From contig CM037868.1 of the NCBI GenBank assembly GCA_021292105.1, positions 31,841,812-31,905,811 of the forward strand: a stretch of 64,000 bases of DNA. The letters run 5' to 3'. Position numbers and translations under genes: made by a program. Position 1 is the stretch's first letter. Each line of letters opens with the position of its first letter. Shown here in pieces: positions 37,281 to 44,882 of the stretch. The notes under the pieces were generated by a model. The model was given only the letters and a program-made list of their open reading frames with translations, was not told the origin of the DNA and searched no databases. The DNA is from Anadara kagoshimensis. Taxonomy: Eukaryota; Mollusca; Bivalvia; Arcoida; Arcidae.

Positions 37281-40200
37281 TAGAGATTGTAACTGGGATA
37301 CCAGTTACGTATGATTCCCCACCATCCATAAATTATCTGGTGAAAAGACCCTAGCAGGGTTAGCGCTGGGTTGTAAAAGTCTGTCGTCAAGGAAATCGCC
37401 AGTTGTAAAATTTTGTTGCCAATTTCATTACTGTGTCGCCAAAAAGGGTAAATCTTGTGATTTTCACGTCACATGCGTTTTTAATGTTGTGTATATATTG
37501 CCTTGATGAACAATTACATTTTAAAGGCAGATGTGTATAAAGAACATTTGTACCGCGCCGACCTAATAAACTAAAAAAAATCATACCTTGATTGTTTTTT
37601 AAAATTTCTTTGAAAGTTAAAGTAGATTTGAATTAAAGTTTTCGGTTGAGAAAAATCGTACATTGGAAGGCCTTCTCGGCATAGGAAGTGACGTTTTCAA
37701 TGAATTTTACTGAATAAGAAATCTCAGGCCTCTGATTTGGCGTCGCCGCGTGTTACAATGAATGAACACGTATGGGAGGGATTGCGCTGGGCATCGCTTA
37801 CTGCGATTTTTTTCTTTAACTAGCGACAAAACCCGGCGCTTTGCGATTTTTCTGGCCACAAGTTTTCAAAGTTCACCGGTATCTTGGTCACCAGTAATTA
37901 ACAGGTGGATACACATTGAAGCCAGTGACGGATTGGCAAGTGTCACTGAATAAACACAGTAATTAACAACTGAGTTAAGATCATTGTCTTAGGTCCGAAT
38001 GTAAGACCTTCTAATGATGGGCAGGTAGATCCAAGTAATATTGGAGCGTGTCGATACTGCCTGAGGATATACCCAGGTGCCCTCCCGATGTCGTCAGACA
38101 GTATAAACACCCATGGACTCGGAATTATTGTAAAATCCAAAATAAAATATAATAAAAGTTACCCTTTGTGATGTTTATTTAATATTTTTTCTAAAAAGTT
38201 TATTGATTAATAATCGTGATTCAATGCGCAATACACATCATAGGAGGCCATCTGTTTGTATTTTAATTACGCGACTTATATCGGTTATTCCTATATGTTT
38301 GAGGTTCATGATCATAACGATACATCTACTCAGTCAAAATAGTAAAAGACGGACATTTTTATATGAAGCATGTATGTTAACTCTGTGTATAGTGTGTTGA
38401 AATAGATCGACGCTGTATATATAGTCCGATTTAAAAGACCCCCTCTATTGAAAAAATGTACTTTTCAACACGTTGAGGTACATATTAGTTTAGGTGTATT
38501 ATACGGAATAAATCTCATATTGTTATTTCCAGCATCTAAAAGACTCAGATCTTCATTGCTCTATAGATTATTTAAGTGTTTTTGATGCAAAAGAAATAAA
38601 GTCGACTCTCGTTAATTCGAAATCGATTGAATCGAAATTTCGCTTAAATCGAAATGATACAAATGGTCCCGTCAGATCGCTATGTATTTCTATGTAAATT
38701 TGTTAGTTAATTCGATATGCCGAATTTGAAGCAAATTTTCAGTCCAAATTACGAAATACCGTATAGCGGGTTATTTTCGCGGAGTGTAAATTTTGGCGTA
38801 TTTTGGCGGTAGCATTAAAATCGCCAAAACATTTATCGCCAAAAAATGGAACAGTCAAAATTTATTACCTCAACAATATCTTACACTGTGACAAAGTAAA
38901 TACAGTAGAAATTCGATCGCTCGAACGACAATGCCCTGAATACTCCGGATAAGTTATCTGCCGGTCCCGTCCAAATCCCTATTAAATCATATGTAAATAA
39001 ACCTCGATCGCTCGAACTACAATAGCTCGAATACCCCCGCTCGTTTGAACAATAAATAATTTTCGGAGGTGTAAATTTGGTGAAAATTCAGCTTCTTTCG
39101 CTCGAATACAATTTTATCAGAATGACATGTGGTCAGTCAATGTAAACAAAACACAAGCTGAAGCCATGATACAGATTTCACCGAAAGTAATAGAGCGAAA
39201 CGAAATAACTCGCCTGGAACATCGAGTGTTACTCAAGATTAGTAATTAACCATGATCAGTTCAGTAATCTCTTAATCCGATTACAACCCACAGTTGCGTG
39301 ATCGGTAAAACACCTGAGTCCACACCAGATGATTAACTTTTTATCTCATCATTAAATATTCATATTCTGTTATTTACATGTCATGGGAATGCGCGCGGCA
39401 ATGTGTATTACCGGCAGTTCCGGTGATTATTAATAACCGGCCATGTGCTCTGTATTATAACGAAAATAAAGTAAGTTTATTTTATACAGTTATATCATCA
39501 GTTGTTGTTATTTACTTTCACTTTCAACCAAATTTATTAAATTCAAATGAACTGTCCATATCGATAGATTTGCTGTTCGAAGATCAACATTTTATTTACA
39601 AACGAAGTTTGAAAACTTCGAGATATTATTGTGAATCTAACAGCAGTTTTCTATTGTAATAAAAATCGTCAAAATAAAAACTTGTAATGTTTTAATCGCT
39701 AAAATAAATACGCCAAAATTTACAACTGACTTTTTTTGGTCAAAAACGCCAAAATTTAGCCCCGCCAAAATAACCCGCTATACGGTATTACGAAAATTCC
39801 CATGTTTAAATCGAAGTGAACTTTCAGTCCAAATTACGAAAATTCCTATGTTTAAATCGAATAAAAAAGACACAAAAATATTTTATCTTAAACTTGAACA
39901 ATACCTGAAATAATTGTCCATCTCTTATTTGAAAAGTGTTAATAGTAACAGAGTGGCGGCTTACTCGGAAGATTCATTTCCGACTATAACTACAAATTTT
40001 TGTACTCGACATACCGGTCATTAGGAAAGTGTCAGTCAGTAAAAGGAGACATTTCAATGGTGTAAACTTAAAAAAGTGGGCAGTCTTCTACTTCCACAGT
40101 CAGTGATTAACAGAAAACCCCCAAGCCATTTGATCTATCAAGGCAAATTGTATACACCATTCATCTCATTGTGTAAGGTTTTATGTACAGGCGTGTGACG

Positions 40201-40894
40201 TGACAAGCTGTGGTTTTAAAAATCGCCAAGTTTTTAACGGTCACTAATCGGATTAACTCATAGGTGAAAGCATTGGCTTTGTATAATTAAGGTGTCGTAA
40301 CCAGCTTATGTCCATTCAGAATTGGTTTCCCCGGGTATTTAACTACGTATTGATTTACACCCACCCACCCACCTTCAAGATAACGAAAATAAACGCGTCT
40401 TGATTATCTACACAGACAACAGATTATTGGTATCAAATTTCATCTAAATCCATCAAGCCGTTCCCGAGATATGCTGCAGCATATGGTCTTGAGAAGAAGA
40501 ATTATAAGAATAATAATAATAAGAAGAAGAAGAAACAGAACGAAAACAATATGATTCCCCACCTTCGGTGGTGGGGAATCATAATAATAATAATATAATG
40601 TCGAGTGTTTAGCGAAAGAACTTTCAAGCTTGGGTGAAACGCTGTCGGGGTTCCAACCCATGACCTCCCACTTACGGAGCGAGCGTCATACCAACTGAGC
40701 GTTCGAAGTGGTTGGCCGCTGTTCGGAGCTATTGTGAATGGTCATTGACTACATACATTGGTAGTGCGCTGCCAGTATAATATTTGCTCTCTGCTCTCTT
40801 GTAAATTATTTGTCATGTTGTTACTTAATTTATTCTACTCCGTATAGCTAATGGACTGTATTTTTTGCGTTGCAATAAAAGTATTATTATAATA

Positions 40895-40950
<56 letters not shown>

Positions 40951-42008
40951 GTGCTGATTTTGAATTTCTATTAAAATAATGCATTCAAAATCAACATATG
41001 ACAATTGCTGATTTTAAATGCATTATTTTAATAAAAATCCAAAAACAGCACATGACATTATTATTTTTAAAAAAATCAGATTTAATATTTTAGAATATTT
41101 ACCGTTTCCACCGTCGACGCTTGATCGTTCATTTGACACGTCATTTTCACCCAATCCTTCATTGTTGTTACAACCTGTTGATTAAAAACAAAATGGATTA
41201 TATGACAAGCTGAGCACAAAACACATATATATATATATTGTATATTCTAGCACCCTAGATAGCAAAACCCATAAAAAGAGAGGTGCAAGATATCAAGGTA
41301 CCCCTGAGCAAGATAGCCTACACGTCGTTTTTCCCGCAAAATTTTATCAACAAAATCAGAGGTATCTCGAAAGTTGAAATTGATTTAAATTTAAAAAACA
41401 TTGTATTTTCTGATGCAAGAAATAAAATCAATCACTACTTGTGGTGCCAGATAAGCGGCATTCTCAACCCTCGTTCTAATATATAAGAACTTGGGTTGAG
41501 ATTTCCCTATCTGGCACCACAAGTTGTGTCAGATTCTATTAATCTTCTCAATATTCCAAACAGACCACTGCGGTAGCTAAGTTGTTAGATTGCTCGCTCC
41601 GTAAGTGGAAGGTCGTGGGTTCGAACCCCGGCCGGGTCTAAACCAAGACTTGAGAGTGGGTAGACTAAATTTAGTGACTGTTCTTTTACCAAGCACTCGG
41701 CATTACGAAATGGAAGTCACGGTTTTATCGGATGGGAACTTAAAATAAACTAGGCTCCGTGTCACGGTGGGCTTGGCACGCTAAAGAACCCTGCTGTATA
41801 ATGCTATCAGTGCAAATCACAGGCAAAATTTCTACACCTTCGCCTATCGCTGGCGACGTCTCGATATAAGTGAAATATGCTTGACTGTGAGTAAAACCCC
41901 ATAAATCAACTCAAAATTTCCAAACAATAAAACCATGTTATAAAAACCATATTATAAGCTGATTTTTGCATTTAGTTTTGTCAAAAACATTTATTCTCAA
42001 TTTAAAAA

Positions 42009-42045
<37 letters not shown>

Positions 42046-44540
42046 ATAGATACATAATGAAGATTGCCAAATTCGCTAAATTCAAGTAAAGGAAACCCGT
42101 CTTAATCTGAGGAATGGCTATAAAATGCCGTTTGCGTCATTTCAACCTTCTTTTCGAGCCAAACCCCATCTGTGCCAGTATATCATTTCCGCCACCAACT
42201 TTTTAAAATCCTAAGTCATTTTGCGCCAATACGGTACCCAACTGCCTCACTTTATTGAAAGTGCGATGACGGTTGATTGAATGTTGCTTAACGCCGCATC
42301 AGCGATTTTCAGCTATTCGCGACGAAAACTATTTTATTAATCTTTATGGATAAATCTATGAACAAGTTCGCGTATGCATGTATTTTTTAGTGCGAGTGTG
42401 TTGTGTGGTCTCCCTTGTTCTAGCGCGCACTCAGGGCGTCTTTAACGAGCTAGCTTATAGAGTCAGAACGCCGCAGACAAACATACTACTCCCTCAGTCA
42501 CATTATACTGGAGTCCCGCTCGGACCACATGTGGGACAATGAATTTTTCCTTGCCGTTGGCCTTTTACTGATTCACCTGGTATCAGTATAATAGACTGGG
42601 GGAGTGGTACGCTTGTCTGCGGCGTACTGACTCTGTGAGCTAGCACGGTAAAGTCGCCCTGAGTGCGCGCTAGTACAAGGCAGACCAAACAACACACTCG
42701 CACTTCACATGCATACACAAAAATTGTTCATAGATTAATACAAAGAGATTAATTAAATAGTTCTCGTCGCGAATAGCTGAAAAATTGCTGATGCGACGTT
42801 AAGCAACATTCAACCAACCAACCAACATTATACTGCTACCAAGTGAACCAGTAAAGGCCAAACGGGACTTGAACTCACAACGGTGAGAGAGCCTGGGTTT
42901 GCAGACTGACATACATCACTCCCATGTTTGATTTTTTATAGATTGTGTCGGGTATAAAGAAGATAATCATAATTGTTCTCTAACACATTTCATGGCATTT
43001 ATTCAGCAGAATTTAAATTAATATATTTTTGTTTCAAATATATCCAATTTGCAAACATTCCTTCTTTTAATGATGATAAAATATTGTGAACATGCGATTG
43101 TTGAAATTAAGAACGGAGACGAAAAATTGCTAACATTTCCTCTTTTTATGGTGAAAAATGTCATCAAAATCGGTCTGGGAACCTAGGTAGTGAATTAAAG
43201 AAGTCGTTTTAAATAAATATTTTTTGTTTCAAATATGTGAATTTCTGATTTGTGAAATAAACAACGCAGAAGAAAAATCGCAAACAGTTCCGGTTTTAAT
43301 GGTGAAAAATTCATCAAAGTCGCCCCAGGAATCAACTCAGTGAATTAAAGAAGTCTTTTTAAATAAATATTTTTTGTTTCAAATATGTGAATTTCTGATT
43401 TGTGAAATAAACACACGCAGAAGAAAAATCGCAAACAGTTCCGGTTTTAATGGTGAAAAATTCATCAAAGTCGCCCCAGGAATCAACTCAGTGAATTAAA
43501 GAAGTCGGTTTAAATAAATATTTTTTTGTTTCAAAAATGTGAATTTGCGATTGTTGAAATTAAGAACGGAAAAGAAAAATTGCAAACAGTCCTGATTTAA
43601 ATGATGAAAAATTTCATCAAAATCGGTCTGGGAACCTAGTTTGTGGATTTGAGTGGTAGGTTTAAATAATTTGTTTTTGTTTCAAATATGTGAATTTTCG
43701 ATTTGTGAAATAAACAACGCAGAAGAAAAATTGCAAACAGTTCCGGTTTTAATGGTGACAAATTCATCAAAGTCGCCCCAGGAATCAATTCAGTGAATTA
43801 AAGAAGTCGGTTTAAATAAATATTTTTTTGTTTCAAAAATGTGAATTTGCGATTGTTGAAATTAAGAACGGAAAAGAAAAATTGCAAACAGTCCCGATTT
43901 AAATGATGAAAATTTTCATCAAAATCGGTCTGGGACCCTAGTTTGTGAATTTGAGTGGTCGGTTTAAATAATTTGTTTTTGTTTCAAATATGTGAATTTT
44001 CGATTGTTGAAATTAAGAACGGAAAAGAAAAATTGCAAACAGTCCTGATTTAAATGGTGAAAAATTTTATCAAAATCGGTCTGGGAACCTAGTTTGTGAA
44101 TTTGAGTGGTCGGTTTAAATAATTTGTTTTTTGTTTCAAATATGTGAATTTTCGATTTGTGAAATAAACAACGCAGAAGAAAAATTGCAAACAGTTCCGA
44201 TTTTAATGGTGAGAAATTCATCAAATTCGCCCCAGGAATCAACTCAGTGAATTAAAGAAGTCGGTTAAAATAAATATTTTTTGTTTCAAAAATGTGAATT
44301 TGCGATTGTTGAAATTAAAAACGGAGAAGAAAAATCGCGAATAGTTCCGATTTAATGGAGAAAAATTAAAAATTAAATCAAATTCGCTCCAGGAATCAAG
44401 TCAGCGGATTAAAGAGGTCGGTTTAACCCAGAAAGGATGAGAAACGTGTCAAAATAACGGTAACGTGCAAATAGCTAGTTTTGTCCGTGTACGGCAACTC
44501 CAATGATAATGGCGTTTGAACGTTACTGATTCAAATACAT

Positions 44541-44597
<57 letters not shown>

Positions 44598-44839
44598 GTA
44601 ATAATAATAATAATAATAATATCCTACTGCTTGAAGTCAAGAAATTGCCATGTCAAAAACAAATTAAAGCTTTTAGAATTCATTTGCAAAAAAGTGGCGC
44701 AAAATGATAACATTTAAAAAGATATCGTTTTAAATTTTATATTTCACAAACTTCTCGGCGGAATAATATAGTCTAGTAGGAGATGTGATTTTTTATTTTA
44801 TTTTTTTATTATTATTTATTATTATTATTATTATCATTA

Positions 44840-44882
<43 letters not shown>

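Noticed and set aside
39378..39659. 93-codon frame inside the hAT-like element
   Set aside because: No transposase motif; too short and without recognisable domains.
44449..44707. Poly-Leu and poly-Asn frames
   Set aside because: (AAT)n microsatellite.
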